From an uncultured Prevotellaceae bacterium (GTDB lineage Bacteria; Bacteroidota; Bacteroidia; Bacteroidales; Muribaculaceae), in NCBI GenBank assembly GCA_900320245.1, contig ONRP01000002.1, positions 1 to 64,000 on the forward strand: a stretch of 64,000 bases of DNA, written 5' to 3'. The notes beneath the pieces were generated by a model that was given only the letters and a program-made list of their open reading frames with translations, was not told where the DNA came from and made no database searches. A program made the position numbers and the translations under genes. Shown piece after piece: positions 49,678-58,982 of the stretch; positions within the stretch are counted from its first letter, which is position 1; each line of letters begins with the position of its first letter.

Positions 49678-49694
49678 TCTTCTCACCCCGACTC
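49678..49694. other. attR core (17 bp)
   Basis: TCTTCTCACCCCGACTC, identical to attL at 9400-9416; the remaining copy of the tRNA-Pro 3' end. Confidence 0.9.
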
Positions 49695-49702
49695 AAGCCA
49701 GA

Positions 49703-49741
49703 GGCGGCAAGTTGATGTTCAACTTGCCGCCTTTCTGTTTT
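49703..49741 (+). terminator. Original host terminator of tRNA-Pro
   Basis: GGCGGCAAGTTGA / TCAACTTGCCGCC is a perfect 13-bp stem with loop TGT, followed by TTTCTGTTTT. It now lies beyond attR, separated from its tRNA by the prophage. Confidence 0.85.
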
Positions 49742-49742
49742 A

Positions 49743-49774
49743 TTTGCGCCATTGGCAAAAAATTGCTACCTTAG
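49743..49774 (+). promoter_or_regulatory. Promoter of the AraC gene
   Basis: TTTG at 49743-49746, 20-base spacer, TACCTTAG at 49767-49774; the ATG follows at 49799. Confidence 0.6.
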
Positions 49775-49798
49775 CACCGTTCTAACCCGCACAAGACA

Positions 49799-50692
49799 AT
49801 GAAACAGAACAGAATCACCCAAATCGACCTGAACGACGTCCCATCAGTCTACCACAACTTGAAGTACAACGACGGCGAAATCTTCTTTGCCGACAACATC
49901 ACATCAATACCGGGGCTGATGAAACAGTTCCAGGTCAATTTCATTGTCTATGTGATGGTGCTCGAGGGGCACCTGACGCTCGACCTCAACTCGGTCAACT
50001 ACAGGCTGCGCAGGAACTGCTCGCTGCTCATCGAGCGCAAGATGGTCATCGACAACGTGAAGACCAGCGAGAACTTCAGGTGCCGCATCTGCGCCATCAG
50101 CACCGACGTCGGCTTCTCCTTCATCAACAAGAACCTGATGCAATCGGTCATGCACCTGCTGGCCAACCCTGTCATCGAGATGGAAAAGGACGATATCGAA
50201 CTGATGGTGAAGTACTACGACCTGCTGGTGTTCAAGATGGACCATCCCGAGATGAACTTCGGGCGGGAGACGATGAGGGACATCATCCGCTGCTTTGCCT
50301 ACGACCTGCTGTCAAACATCAACAAGCACCTGAAGCCCGAGGACGACGACTCGCCGCGCCAGGGCGACCGCATCTTCCGCCAATTCATGCTCCTACTGGC
50401 CGACAACACCAACATCAACCGCAGCGTCAAGTCCTATGCCGACGAACTGTGCGTCTCGCCCAAGTACCTGACCAGCGTGTGCCGCAAGCACAGCGACTAC
50501 ACCGCCAGCGAACTCATTGCCGCCTCGGTCATGAGCCGCATCAAGCAATTACTGCTCTACAGCGACCTGAGCATTAAGGAAATAGCAGGTGAAATGGGAT
50601 TCCAGAACCTCTCTTTCTTCGGGAAATACGTGAGAAAACACCTGGGCCTCTCGCCCAACCACTATCGCAAAGCCAATAACTACGGCAAGTAA
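49799..50692 (+). CDS. AraC-family transcriptional regulator
   Basis: 297 residues. N-terminal cupin-like sensor part (about 1-170, with FIVYVMVLEGHLTLDLNSVN) and a C-terminal double helix-turn-helix (about 200-290, ending LSIKEIAGEMGFQNLSFFGK and HLGLSPNHYRK), the classic AraC signature. It is the gene that stood next to tRNA-Pro before phage entry. Effector and targets cannot be read here. The folK gene converges on it with only 7 bases between the stops. Confidence 0.9.
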   Translation: MKQNRITQIDLNDVPSVYHNLKYNDGEIFFADNITSIPGLMKQFQVNFIVYVMVLEGHLTLDLNSVNYRLRRNCSLLIERKMVIDNVKTSENFRCRICAISTDVGFSFINKNLMQSVMHLLANPVIEMEKDDIELMVKYYDLLVFKMDHPEMNFGRETMRDIIRCFAYDLLSNINKHLKPEDDDSPRQGDRIFRQFMLLLADNTNINRSVKSYADELCVSPKYLTSVCRKHSDYTASELIAASVMSRIKQLLLYSDLSIKEIAGEMGFQNLSFFGKYVRKHLGLSPNHYRKANNYGK

Positions 50693-50699
50693 ACCGTCA

Positions 50700-51182
50700 T
50701 CAATGCGACTCTTCTCCTGATGACATCTGTTCCAGCATCTGGGCGGCGGTGAGCCCCGTCACGGGGTGACGCCATTCGGGTGCGAGGTGCTGCATGGGTA
50801 TCAGAAAGAAGTCGCGCTCGGGCAGATGCCGATGGGGAACCTGCAGCGAGGGCGAGTCGATGACCAGGTCGTCGATGGCCACGATGTCGATATCCACCAG
50901 GCGGTCGACATAACCGCCCTGGGCGTCACGGTGGGATGCGCTGCCCAGTTCGCGCTCTATCTCATGGATGCGTTCAAGCATCTGCCAGGGCGACATCGTG
51001 CTCTGAAGGCACACCCCCAGATTCATGAACCGGTTGTCGCTCTCGAAGCCCCACGGCTCGCTCTCGACAATCGGCGAGACGGCACAGTCGCCGCCCGTGC
51101 ATGCCGCAAGAGCAACGACGGCGCGATAAAGATTATCGCGCCGGTCGCCAATATTGCTACCTATATTCAGGTAATAATTCAT
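50700..51182 (-). CDS. folK: 2-amino-4-hydroxy-6-hydroxymethyldihydropteridine pyrophosphokinase
   Basis: 160 residues, normal length. Transfers pyrophosphate from ATP to 6-hydroxymethyl-dihydropterin, a step of folate synthesis. Typical motifs: LNIGSNIGDRRDNLYRAV, ESEPWGFESDNRFMNL, and DRLVDIDIVAIDD followed by VPHRHLPERDFFLIPM with its active-site Asp and Arg. It follows infB by 6 bases, so it may be cotranscribed with the infB-nusA-rimP operon. Confidence 0.93.
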   Translation of the reverse strand: MNYYLNIGSNIGDRRDNLYRAVVALAACTGGDCAVSPIVESEPWGFESDNRFMNLGVCLQSTMSPWQMLERIHEIERELGSASHRDAQGGYVDRLVDIDIVAIDDLVIDSPSLQVPHRHLPERDFFLIPMQHLAPEWRHPVTGLTAAQMLEQMSSGEESH

Positions 51183-51188
51183 TGTGGA

Positions 51189-53966
51189 TTACAAGGTCTT
51201 GTGAACCTCAACCTCCTCAAAGGCCTCGATGATGTCCATCTCCTGCAGGTCGTTGTAGGACTTGAGACTCAAACCGCAGTCATAGCCACTGGTGACTTCC
51301 TTGGCATCGTCCTTGAAGCGCTTGAGCGAAGCCAACTCGCCGGTGTGGATAACGATACCGTCGCGGATCACGCGCACCTTGCTGCCACGCTTGATCTTGC
51401 CCTCGATGACCATGGCACCGGCGATGGTTCCCACCTTGCTGATGTGGTAAACCTGGCGCACCTCGGCGCTACCGGTAACCTCCTCCTTGATGTCGGGCTG
51501 GAGCATACCTTCCATAGCACTCTTGACCTCCTCGATGGCGTCATAGATGATGGAATAGAGACGGATGTCGACACCCTCCTGCTCGGCGGCGCGCTTGGCC
51601 GAAGCCGACGGACGCACCTGGAAACCGATGATGTAGGCATCACTGGCAGCAGCCAGGGTAACATCGCTCTCGGTAATGGCACCCACAGCCTTGTGGATGA
51701 CGTTGACCTGGACCTCGGGGGTCGACAACTTGATGAGCGAGTCGCTCAGAGCCTCGATCGAGCCGTCCACGTCACCCTTGACGATACAGTTGAGTTCGTG
51801 GAACTCGCCCAAGGCACGGCGGCGGCCGATGTCCTCGAGGCTGACACGATGCTGGGTGCGGCGGCTCTGCTCACGCTGCAACTGCTCACGCTTGTTGGCA
51901 ATCTGGCGGGCCTCCTGGTCGGTGTCCATGACATTGAACTTGTCACCCGCGGTGGGTGCACCGTCCAGACCCAAGATGAGCACGGGCGTCGACGGCCCGC
52001 TCTCGGTGATGCGGGCATTGCGCTCGTTGAACATCGCCTTGACCTTGCCGTAGTGGGTACCTGCCAGCACGATGTCGCCCACATGGAGCGTACCGTTGTC
52101 GATCAGCACGGTAGCCACATAGCCACGACCCTTGTCCAGCGACGACTCGATGACCGAACCTGTCGCCTTGCGGTTGGGATTGGCCTTGAGGTCGAGCATA
52201 TCGGCCTCGAGCAGCACTTTCTCCATCAGTTCCTCGACACCGATGCCCTTCTTAGCCGAGATGTCCTGGCTCTGATACTTGCCGCCCCAGTCCTCGACCA
52301 GATAGTTCATATTGGCCAATTCCTCCTTGATTTTCTCGGGGTTGGCACTGGGCTTATCAATCTTGTTGATGGCAAAGATGATGGGCACACCGGCAGCCGA
52401 CGCGTGGTTCAGCGCCTCGACGGTCTGCGGCATGACGTTGTCGTCGGCAGCGACGATAACGATAACGATATCGGTGACCTTGGCACCACGGGCACGCATA
52501 GCGGTAAAGGCCTCGTGACCAGGGGTATCCAGGAAGGTGATGCGGCGGCCGTTGGGCAGTTTCACATTATAGGCACCGATGTGCTGGGTGATACCACCGG
52601 CCTCGCCGGCAATCACGTTGGAGTTGCGGATGTAGTCGAGCAGCGACGTCTTACCGTGGTCCACGTGACCCATGACGGTCACAACGGGCGGACGCTGAAC
52701 GAGATCGGCGGGATCATCCTCCTCGTCGCTGATGGCCTCGGCAACCTCGGCACTGGTGTACTCGGTCTTGAAGCCGAATTCATCGGCTACAATGTTGATG
52801 GTCTCGGCGTCAAGACGCTGGTTGATGCTCACCATCACACCCAAATTCATACAAGTGGCGATAACCTTGTTGATGGGCACGTTCATCATGCTGGCCAGGT
52901 CGTTGGCCGTCACGAACTCGGTGAGTTTCAGAATCTTGCTCTGTGCTGCTGCCAGTGCGGCTTCCTCGCGGGCCTCCTCACGATGCTCTTCACGCTTCTC
53001 ACGGCGGCGTGCAGCGGCTTTCTTGTTGGTCTTGGCGGTGAGGCGTGCCAGCGTTTCCTTCATCTGGCGCTGTACGTCCTCCTCGCTCACCTCGGGCCTG
53101 AACGGCTTGCGGTTCTTGTTCTTGTCCTTGCTGCGCTTGCTGCCCTCGGCCTCCTTGTTGCCGCCACGGTTCTTGCCGGGCTGCTGCGATGCAGGCTGGC
53201 TGCCGGCACTCTCGATGTCGACTTTCTCCTTGCCGATGCGTTTACGCTTGCGCTTGCCGCCCTCGGCCTGAGCCTTGGCGATGCGGTCGGCGCGCTTTTC
53301 TTCCTTGCTCTTCTTGCGCGGACGGGTCTGCTGGTTGAGCGAGGTCAGGTCGACCTTGCCCACCACCTTGAGTTGAGGTCCGGCAACGGTCTTGGCTACC
53401 GGCTCAAACACGTCGGAATTGTCGGCCTCGGACTCAACAGCCTCGGGTTCGGACTGCTCGACAGGTGCTTCCTGTTCGGGCTCGGCGGGAGCAACGGGGG
53501 ATTCTTCCTGGGGTACAACGGCAGGCTTCGGAGCCTGTTCGGCAACGGGTTCCTCCTTCTTTTGTTCAGCGGGCTTCTCCTCGGGCTTGGCCACCGGCTT
53601 CTCAGCCTTCTCCTCGGGAGCGGGCTCGGGCTTGGGAGCAGGCTTGGGTTTGCCTGCCGCCTCCAGGTCTATCTTGCCCACGACCTTGGGCTTCTGACCC
53701 GGCACCACGGTTTTGATTTCGTGGCTCTCCTTGGCTGCCGCGCTCTGTTTGGCCTTCTCCTTCTGTCGCTCGTTGGCCATCTTGTCCGACTTGGACTTGA
53801 GGTCCATATCGGGCTTGAATTCCTTGACAAGCATTTCATAGACATCGTCCTGGATGCGCGCATTGATGCTGGCATCAATTTCGATACCCTTCTTGTGGAG
53901 GAACTCCTCGATGGTTTGCCTGCCCACGTTCAAATCTGCGATGACTTTACTTATCTTTATCGCCAT
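51189..53966 (-). CDS. infB: Translation initiation factor IF-2
   Basis: 925 residues. Places initiator tRNA on the 30S subunit and promotes subunit joining with GTP. N-terminal part with IF2_N-like helices ([20 protein letters not shown]), a long Glu/Pro/Lys/Ala-rich disordered region (about 70-340), then the GTPase with [18 protein letters not shown] (G1), [20 protein letters not shown] (G3) and NKIDKP (G4), followed by the C-terminal beta-barrels ([20 protein letters not shown]). Directly after nusA, as usual in bacteria. The very long frame on the + strand over it is a shadow. Confidence 0.95.
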   Translation of the reverse strand: MAIKISKVIADLNVGRQTIEEFLHKKGIEIDASINARIQDDVYEMLVKEFKPDMDLKSKSDKMANERQKEKAKQSAAAKESHEIKTVVPGQKPKVVGKIDLEAAGKPKPAPKPEPAPEEKAEKPVAKPEEKPAEQKKEEPVAEQAPKPAVVPQEESPVAPAEPEQEAPVEQSEPEAVESEADNSDVFEPVAKTVAGPQLKVVGKVDLTSLNQQTRPRKKSKEEKRADRIAKAQAEGGKRKRKRIGKEKVDIESAGSQPASQQPGKNRGGNKEAEGSKRSKDKNKNRKPFRPEVSEEDVQRQMKETLARLTAKTNKKAAARRREKREEHREEAREEAALAAAQSKILKLTEFVTANDLASMMNVPINKVIATCMNLGVMVSINQRLDAETINIVADEFGFKTEYTSAEVAEAISDEEDDPADLVQRPPVVTVMGHVDHGKTSLLDYIRNSNVIAGEAGGITQHIGAYNVKLPNGRRITFLDTPGHEAFTAMRARGAKVTDIVIVIVAADDNVMPQTVEALNHASAAGVPIIFAINKIDKPSANPEKIKEELANMNYLVEDWGGKYQSQDISAKKGIGVEELMEKVLLEADMLDLKANPNRKATGSVIESSLDKGRGYVATVLIDNGTLHVGDIVLAGTHYGKVKAMFNERNARITESGPSTPVLILGLDGAPTAGDKFNVMDTDQEARQIANKREQLQREQSRRTQHRVSLEDIGRRRALGEFHELNCIVKGDVDGSIEALSDSLIKLSTPEVQVNVIHKAVGAITESDVTLAAASDAYIIGFQVRPSASAKRAAEQEGVDIRLYSIIYDAIEEVKSAMEGMLQPDIKEEVTGSAEVRQVYHISKVGTIAGAMVIEGKIKRGSKVRVIRDGIVIHTGELASLKRFKDDAKEVTSGYDCGLSLKSYNDLQEMDIIEAFEEVEVHKTL

Positions 53967-54083
53967 AAAATGTTTTTTATCAGTTCGCTTTCAGCAACAT
54001 GCTGTCGGCATTAATATGTTTTTTTGTTGTGAGAAGTGAATAATCGGTTTCTTCTTTAATACAGTTGGTCGGCACAAGTGCGA

Positions 54084-55346
54084 TTAGTCGTCAAACTCGG
54101 CGCTGAGCACAGCCAGCAGGTGGTCGACCGTGCTTTCCTCGAGGTCGAGGTCGGGACGGTTGATCAGGTCCTCACGCGGTGTGCGCAGCACCGACTTGGC
54201 GGTGGCGAGTCCCACATTCTTGAGGGTCTCGATTACCCACTCGTCGATCTCGTCCTTGAACTCGTCCAGGTAGATGTCTTCCTCGCCCTCGGACTCAACG
54301 TCGCGATAGACGTCGATGCTGTAGCCGGTGAGGATGCTTGCCAACTTGATGTTCAGGCCGCCCTTACCGATGGCCAGCGACACTTCGTCGGGACGCAGGA
54401 ATACCTCGGCGTGCTTGGTCTCGTCGTCCAAGCGGATCGACGAAATCTTGGCGGGGCTCAAGGCGCGCTGGATAAGCAGTTGCGGGTTGTTGGTGTAGTT
54501 AATCACGTCGATGTTCTCGTTCCTCAACTCACGCACGATGCCGTGGATGCGGGCACCCTTAACGCCCACACAGGCACCAACGGGGTCGATGCGGTCGTCA
54601 TAACTCTCGACGGCAATCTTGGCGCGCTCACCGGGGATACGGGCGACGGCACGGATGACGATCAGGCCGTCATGAATCTCGGGCACCTCCTGCTCGAACA
54701 GGCGGCGCAGGAAATGCTCACTCGTGCGCGATACCCTGATCTTGGGGTTGTTGTTCTCGTTGTCGACCTCCTTGATGACGGCGCGCACGACATCGCCCTT
54801 GCGGTAGATGTCGGTAGGAATCTGTTCCTCCTTGGGCAGGAGCAACTCGTTCTTGTCCTCGTCGAGCAGGAGGACTTCACGCTTCCACACCTGGTAGACC
54901 TCGCCGGCAACAAGTTCGCCCTCGCGGCCCTTGAACTTGTTATAGATGGCATCCTTCTGGAGGTCCAGGATCTTGCTGGCCAAGGTCTGGCGCAGGTTCA
55001 GGATCGCACGGCGGCCGAACTTGGCAAAGTCAATCTTGCGGGTGTGCTCCTCGCCCACCTCACAGTCGGGGTCGTCATCGGCACGGGCATCGGTCAATGA
55101 GATTTCCTTGTTGGGATTCTCCACCTCGCCGTCATTGACAACCATAAGATTCTGGTAAATCTCACAGTCGCCCTTGTCAGGGTTGACAATCACGTCAAAG
55201 TTATCGTCGCTGCCAAACACTTTGGACAGCACACTGCGGAACGACTCCTCGAGCACACTGATCAGTGTGGTCTTGTCGATATCCTTGAGTTCCTTGAACT
55301 CGGCAAACTGTGCGGTCATGTTAACCGCTTCTTCTCTTTTAGCCAT
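54084..55346 (-). CDS. nusA: Transcription termination/antitermination factor NusA
   Basis: 420 residues. Binds RNA polymerase and modulates pausing, termination and antitermination. N-terminal RNAP-binding domain (LKDIDKTTLISVLEESFRSV), S1 (KGREGELVAGEVYQVWKREV) and two KH domains (GVKGARIHGIVRELRNENID, and LAIGKGGLNIKLASILTGYS), then an acidic end. A second ATG 27 bases in is possible; the longer form matches relatives I recall. Between infB and rimP. Confidence 0.93.
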   Translation of the reverse strand: MAKREEAVNMTAQFAEFKELKDIDKTTLISVLEESFRSVLSKVFGSDDNFDVIVNPDKGDCEIYQNLMVVNDGEVENPNKEISLTDARADDDPDCEVGEEHTRKIDFAKFGRRAILNLRQTLASKILDLQKDAIYNKFKGREGELVAGEVYQVWKREVLLLDEDKNELLLPKEEQIPTDIYRKGDVVRAVIKEVDNENNNPKIRVSRTSEHFLRRLFEQEVPEIHDGLIVIRAVARIPGERAKIAVESYDDRIDPVGACVGVKGARIHGIVRELRNENIDVINYTNNPQLLIQRALSPAKISSIRLDDETKHAEVFLRPDEVSLAIGKGGLNIKLASILTGYSIDVYRDVESEGEEDIYLDEFKDEIDEWVIETLKNVGLATAKSVLRTPREDLINRPDLDLEESTVDHLLAVLSAEFDD

Positions 55347-55437
55347 AATGCTCTTTTGTCTTTTACCTTAGTCGTCAACCATTAGCCGTCAGCCGCCGAG
55401 AACGGCAGCCATCAACTAATCGCTGAACGCCCAAAGG

Positions 55438-55905
55438 CTAGATCGTGATGATATTTTTTGTTTGTTTGATGTCGTTATAATTGAACCGTTCACGCTCTTC
55501 GACCATCTCGGGGCGTTTTTTGCCCTCGAGTTTCTTCTTGACGGTAGTAACCAGCGTGAATCCCTCGTCGTCGGCATCCTCGAGGACTCCCTTGAGTTTG
55601 CGTCCGTCGGCTGTGAGCACCTCCACATCATTGCCCACGCTGTTGCGGTACTGTCGCGGCAGCAGCAGCGGTGAGGTCAGGCCATAGGAGCCCACGGTCA
55701 ACTCGTAGTCCTCGCCGGTGTCGCGGTCAAACGCGGCAAGCACGGCATCGTTGACGGCAACGCAGTCGTCAATGGTGATGTCCTCGTCGCTGTCCAGGGC
55801 CACGTCGATGATGTTGTCCTTGCTCACCTTGAGGGTGACCAAAAACATCCCCGTGCCCTCCAGGGCCTCGTTGATTACTCGTTCCAGTTCTGTCTTGTCG
55901 ATCAT
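55438..55905 (-). CDS. rimP: Ribosome maturation factor RimP
   Basis: 155 residues. Needed for 30S subunit maturation. Two-domain RimP fold: ITIDDCVAVNDAVLAAFDRD and YELTVGSYGLTSPLLLPRQY contain the signature Gly-x-x-x-Pro-Leu segment. First gene of the rimP-nusA-infB operon. Promoter: TACTTTTG at 56022-56029 (- strand) with a TTG 20 bases further up. Confidence 0.9.
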   Translation of the reverse strand: MIDKTELERVINEALEGTGMFLVTLKVSKDNIIDVALDSDEDITIDDCVAVNDAVLAAFDRDTGEDYELTVGSYGLTSPLLLPRQYRNSVGNDVEVLTADGRKLKGVLEDADDEGFTLVTTVKKKLEGKKRPEMVEERERFNYNDIKQTKNIITI

Positions 55906-56021
55906 ATTATAGTTTCTAGTTTTTAGTCCCTAGTTTCTGGTTGGCATCCGCTGCGATAATCGTAAAGCAAATTATAATAAAAACGAGGAAGCCCAAGTGC
56001 TCCCTCTCACGAATGCTGGCG

Positions 56022-56052
56022 CAAAAGTACTCTTTTTCTCGCACACACGCAA
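56022..56052 (-). promoter_or_regulatory. Promoter of rimP-nusA-infB
   Basis: TACTTTTG on the - strand (CAAAAGTA on +, 56022-56029) with TTG 20 bases upstream, giving a leader of about 110 bases before rimP. The 404-base gap also holds a CCCGAAAGGGTG hairpin (about 56191) and GAGCGCGGATG-type motifs near 56246 and 56276; no gene seen. Confidence 0.65.
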
Positions 56053-56309
56053 TATGTAATGTAAAAAGCCCTATAAATCCACATATTCTTTCACATAATT
56101 TAACATTATTTAAACGTCAATCCCGCTCTTTAACACCAAAAAGCCAAGTTCTACATGCTTCATCGGCTAATTACAACGGGTGCTGACAATAACCCGAAAG
56201 GGTGTTTTGCCCAACACATTTCACGAGCCAAAAGGGGCGATAATGAATGAGAGCATCCGCGCCCCCATTCAACAGGAGCGCGGATGTCAACTGAATGCTG
56301 ATTATTTTG

Positions 56310-57188
56310 TCACCAATCTCCCTTCAGGACATAGTTAATCAAGGATGTCACGTCGTCGATGTCTACTCCGTCAAGCAGATTACAGTTCGCGGCTTCCAGA
56401 TTCACACCTGTTGCATCACCGGTGAGGACATAAGCGATGAGTGCCGTCACGTCGTTGATATCAACAAAACCGTCCATATCCACATCGCCACGGGAGTTAT
56501 AGAACGACATTGAGTTCACCTCACCATAATAGCCAACCCAAGCACCGTTGCTGGCACCTATCATCCAATGGATGGTGTGCTGGCCGCTGGGCACAGTCGC
56601 CATGTCAATTTCTATCACGCCAGCCACGGTCTTGCCGCTGACGGGAAGGGTGCCGACCACCAGATTGGCCACGTCGTCGTCAAACCAGTAGCAGTAACTG
56701 ACGAGTTCAACGTCCTCTTCCACTTCCTCGTGAGGAATGATGAAGTGCACGGTCTTCTGCGAACTCCACTGGCCCAGGTCGTCCTGGGCGCGCATGGTCA
56801 GCGAGTGCAGGCCAGCCGGCAGCGACGAGATGTCGACCGTGGCCACCGAGGCACCGATGGCCTGGCGCGCCGCATAGTTGTTGTCGAACCATACCTCCAC
56901 CCGTTGTATCTGAGAGGCGGCCGAGTTGTCTATCTCGTGAGGAATGATGAACGCCCGGGTCATCGCGGGGCTCCACACGCCCTGGTCGTCCTTGACACGC
57001 ATCGTGAACCAGTGCAGGCCCGCAGGCAGCGACGAGATGTCGAGCGAGGCCGGCGAGGCACTGATGGCCTGGCGCGCAGCAAAATTGAAGTCGAACCAGG
57101 CTTCGCGCTCGGTGACACCGCCTTGGGCCGCCGCCACCATGCTGCTGCAGATGGCGAGCGCCGATAAGCAATATTTGAGAATATTCAT
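56310..57188 (-). CDS. Secreted protein with tandem beta repeats and dockerin
   Basis: 292 residues from MNILKYCLSALAICSSMVAA, a Sec signal peptide (an ATG four codons up is less likely). Two tandem repeats of about 70 residues share EAWFDFNFAARQAI / EVWFDNNYAARQAI and SLPAGLHWFTMRVKDD / SLPAGLHSLTMRAQDD, then a third, diverged unit. The C-terminus carries a dockerin-like pair (GDVDMDGFVDINDVTALIAY, and GVDIDDVTSLINYVLKGDW). It shares the dockerin type with the protein at 1125-3485, so both may be recruited by the same partner. Function unknown. Confidence 0.85.
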   Translation of the reverse strand: MNILKYCLSALAICSSMVAAAQGGVTEREAWFDFNFAARQAISASPASLDISSLPAGLHWFTMRVKDDQGVWSPAMTRAFIIPHEIDNSAASQIQRVEVWFDNNYAARQAIGASVATVDISSLPAGLHSLTMRAQDDLGQWSSQKTVHFIIPHEEVEEDVELVSYCYWFDDDVANLVVGTLPVSGKTVAGVIEIDMATVPSGQHTIHWMIGASNGAWVGYYGEVNSMSFYNSRGDVDMDGFVDINDVTALIAYVLTGDATGVNLEAANCNLLDGVDIDDVTSLINYVLKGDW

Positions 57189-57212
57189 AGCATTAATCAT
57201 TTAAACGATGAA

Positions 57213-58178
57213 TTATTCTCTTACCTCGGCCTCGTAGTTAATCTTGAGCGACGAGCCTTCAACATTCAGGCCCAGGCTCTTGATGACAGGAATCCTGGGA
57301 ACCTTGCTCCACCCTTGACCACCATGCAGGCCAATCTGGGTGCCGTCCGTGCCAATCCACACGTCAGGCTGCTGAATCTCAAAAGTGCGGTCAGCGCTAT
57401 AGGCACCACCATCAGTATCGGTAAAGATATTCGAGCCAATGCCAAAATAACAATTTTCTTGATCAATGGCATCAAAGTTTCGGTTTGCATAGAAGATACA
57501 ATTCTTCACTACAGTCTCGGATGATAGAATATAAATATCATTCTTGGCAAAAATTGAATTCGAATAATAGTAAATGCCGTATCCATTTTTGTTCAGCACA
57601 CAATGATCAATCATAACAGGACTTAGAGTGGGGAAATAAGCGATTGTGCCGCCAACATAACAATTGCTGATCAGCACTGAATTAAATTGAAAATTGGAAT
57701 TTCCCCAGACGTTACCTGTAATGACATTGCTGTACAACACCATGTCCAAGACGCTACCACTACCAGACCAACCGATTCCACCTATCTGGCAGTTTTGGAT
57801 GCGTAACGACTCAATATTACAATTACTGACTGAAGCACCGAAAGAGCAGCCCTCGATATGAAGATTGGATATCGTGCCCTGAATGTATGACTGACCATTG
57901 ATTTGGGTAGCCCTCGTTCCGGTAATATCGTCATTCTCAAAGCCCGCGCCATAGATGGTGAGGGACTTGCCGTCGATAGTAAAAGCGTTGAATGTGCCTT
58001 CTGAGAGGGTGATGACATCTCCGTCCACCGCCGCATTGACGGCTTCGTTAAGCGCATTGGCCATCTTGAACACCGTCAACTCGTTGCCATGCTGCAGCGT
58101 GGCGGTCACTACATCGTTCTGCCCTTGAGCCGCCATCATGCAGCCCAGGGCCATCATTGATAATAAGAATTTTTTCAT
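57213..58178 (-). CDS. Secreted right-handed beta-helix-like protein
   Basis: 321 residues from MKKFLLSMMALGCMMAAQGQ, a signal peptide. A longer upstream frame is less likely. The middle (about 85-270) repeats strands with stacked N/C/G residues (LHIEGCSFGASVSNCNIESL, RIQNCQIGGIGWSGSGSVLD, NSVLISNCYVGGTIAYF), the pattern of parallel beta-helix adhesins or pectin-lyase-like folds. No catalytic residues are clear. Followed after 24 bases by the dockerin protein, so the two probably share a transcript. Confidence 0.8.
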   Translation of the reverse strand: MKKFLLSMMALGCMMAAQGQNDVVTATLQHGNELTVFKMANALNEAVNAAVDGDVITLSEGTFNAFTIDGKSLTIYGAGFENDDITGTRATQINGQSYIQGTISNLHIEGCSFGASVSNCNIESLRIQNCQIGGIGWSGSGSVLDMVLYSNVITGNVWGNSNFQFNSVLISNCYVGGTIAYFPTLSPVMIDHCVLNKNGYGIYYYSNSIFAKNDIYILSSETVVKNCIFYANRNFDAIDQENCYFGIGSNIFTDTDGGAYSADRTFEIQQPDVWIGTDGTQIGLHGGQGWSKVPRIPVIKSLGLNVEGSSLKINYEAEVRE

Positions 58179-58223
58179 AATGATCACTGTTTTTGAGTTA
58201 TTGTTAATAATTTGTTTTGTTTG

Positions 58224-58231
58224 CAAATTTA
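58224..58231 (-). promoter_or_regulatory. -7 box of the secreted beta-helix / dockerin pair
   Basis: TAAATTTG on the - strand (CAAATTTA on +), about 46 bases before the ATG at 58178. No good -33 seen. Confidence 0.45.
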
Positions 58232-58266
58232 CCATCAGTGTGCCATTGCGGGACTCTCAAAAATGT

Positions 58267-58303
58267 AAAATCGACTCTCAAAAAAAAATTGAGAGTCGAT
58301 TTT
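58267..58303. terminator. 15-bp perfect hairpin between divergent genes
   Basis: AAAATCGACTCTCAA / TTGAGAGTCGATTTT with a 7-base A loop. It has A/T tails on both sides like a bidirectional terminator, yet lies upstream of both divergent genes, so its role is unclear. Confidence 0.5.
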
Positions 58304-58449
58304 TGGATAGTTATCACCATTACGCTTTTTTCTGAATGACTCAAGTCCCTAAAAATGATTGCACTCTATCAGATTACGACATGACTGTATCATTATAGCA
58401 TCGCCTGGAAATAATACCGCCCGGCGGAATGGAAATTAAACAAATTTTG

Positions 58450-58457
58450 TACTTTTG
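58450..58457 (+). promoter_or_regulatory. -7 box of the porW unit
   Basis: TACTTTTG 26 bases before the ATG at 58483. Confidence 0.55.
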
Positions 58458-58482
58458 TGCCCATATTCATATTCATGACCAT

Positions 58483-58920
58483 ATGAAACCGACAATCATA
58501 TTGTTGACGATACTGGTGGCGGGTGGAGCCATCGTTTGGCTCATCGACCGCCTGTTCTACCACAAGGACAGGGCCGAAAACGTCGATGAAACCGAGCAAA
58601 ACGGTGACACCGGCACCTCGCGCCAGGGCTGTGCCGACGAGGGCTGCGGCCTGCGCTCGATCTGCCCCAGCGAACAACTGCTGGCTGGCGAGTGCAAGCA
58701 GGAAATCACCTACTATGAGGACGAAGAACTCGACGCCTTTGCCGGACGCAACGAGAACGAGTATACCCCCGAGGAAGAGGAACAGTGGCGCGACGTGCTC
58801 TATACACTGCAGCCAGCCGACCTGCTGGGCTGGGGACAGAGCATCAAGCACCGCGGGCTGGTGATGCCGGCCGCCATCAGGCAGGAATTCCTGCAACTCG
58901 CCGCCGAACGTCACACGTGA
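58483..58920 (+). CDS. Conserved Bacteroidales single-pass membrane protein
   Basis: 145 residues from MKPTIILLTILVAGGAIVWL; the longer upstream frame overlaps the promoter. One N-terminal transmembrane helix is followed by a cytoplasmic or periplasmic acidic part with a Cys cluster (QGCADEGCGLRSICPSEQLL) and EEEEQWRDVLYTLQPADLLG near the end. I have seen similar proteins upstream of T9SS regulators, but I cannot name a function. Its TGA overlaps a GTG of the next frame. Confidence 0.7.
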   Translation: MKPTIILLTILVAGGAIVWLIDRLFYHKDRAENVDETEQNGDTGTSRQGCADEGCGLRSICPSEQLLAGECKQEITYYEDEELDAFAGRNENEYTPEEEEQWRDVLYTLQPADLLGWGQSIKHRGLVMPAAIRQEFLQLAAERHT

Positions 58921-58982
58921 AATGCAATAAAACCGCCACACGCTCGTTATATATAGTACATCACAAACAAGTACAGAGTAGA

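Larger units (their letters stand above)
9417..49694. mobile_element. Integrated siphovirus-type prophage (about 40.3 kb)
   Basis: Bounded by a 17-bp direct repeat of the tRNA-Pro 3' end. It contains an integrase beside attL and a repressor beside attR, plus replication, lysis, head, packaging, portal, connector, tape-measure and distal tail genes, so every module of a temperate tailed phage is present. No essential gene is obviously broken, so it may be inducible. There is no tail sheath gene and the tape measure is long, which suggests a non-contractile tail. At about 0.15 nm per residue, 1363 residues would give roughly 200 nm; this is an estimate from the general rule, not a measurement. 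Confidence 0.93.

Noticed and set aside
9417-49694. Mu-like transposable phage
   Set aside because: No MuA/MuB transposase. The tyrosine integrase and tRNA target show site-specific integration.
50766-54014. 1082-codon + strand frame
   Set aside because: It lies opposite folK and infB, whose proteins are clearly conserved. The translation is a Leu/Val/His/Gly-rich shadow produced by the GC-rich third positions.
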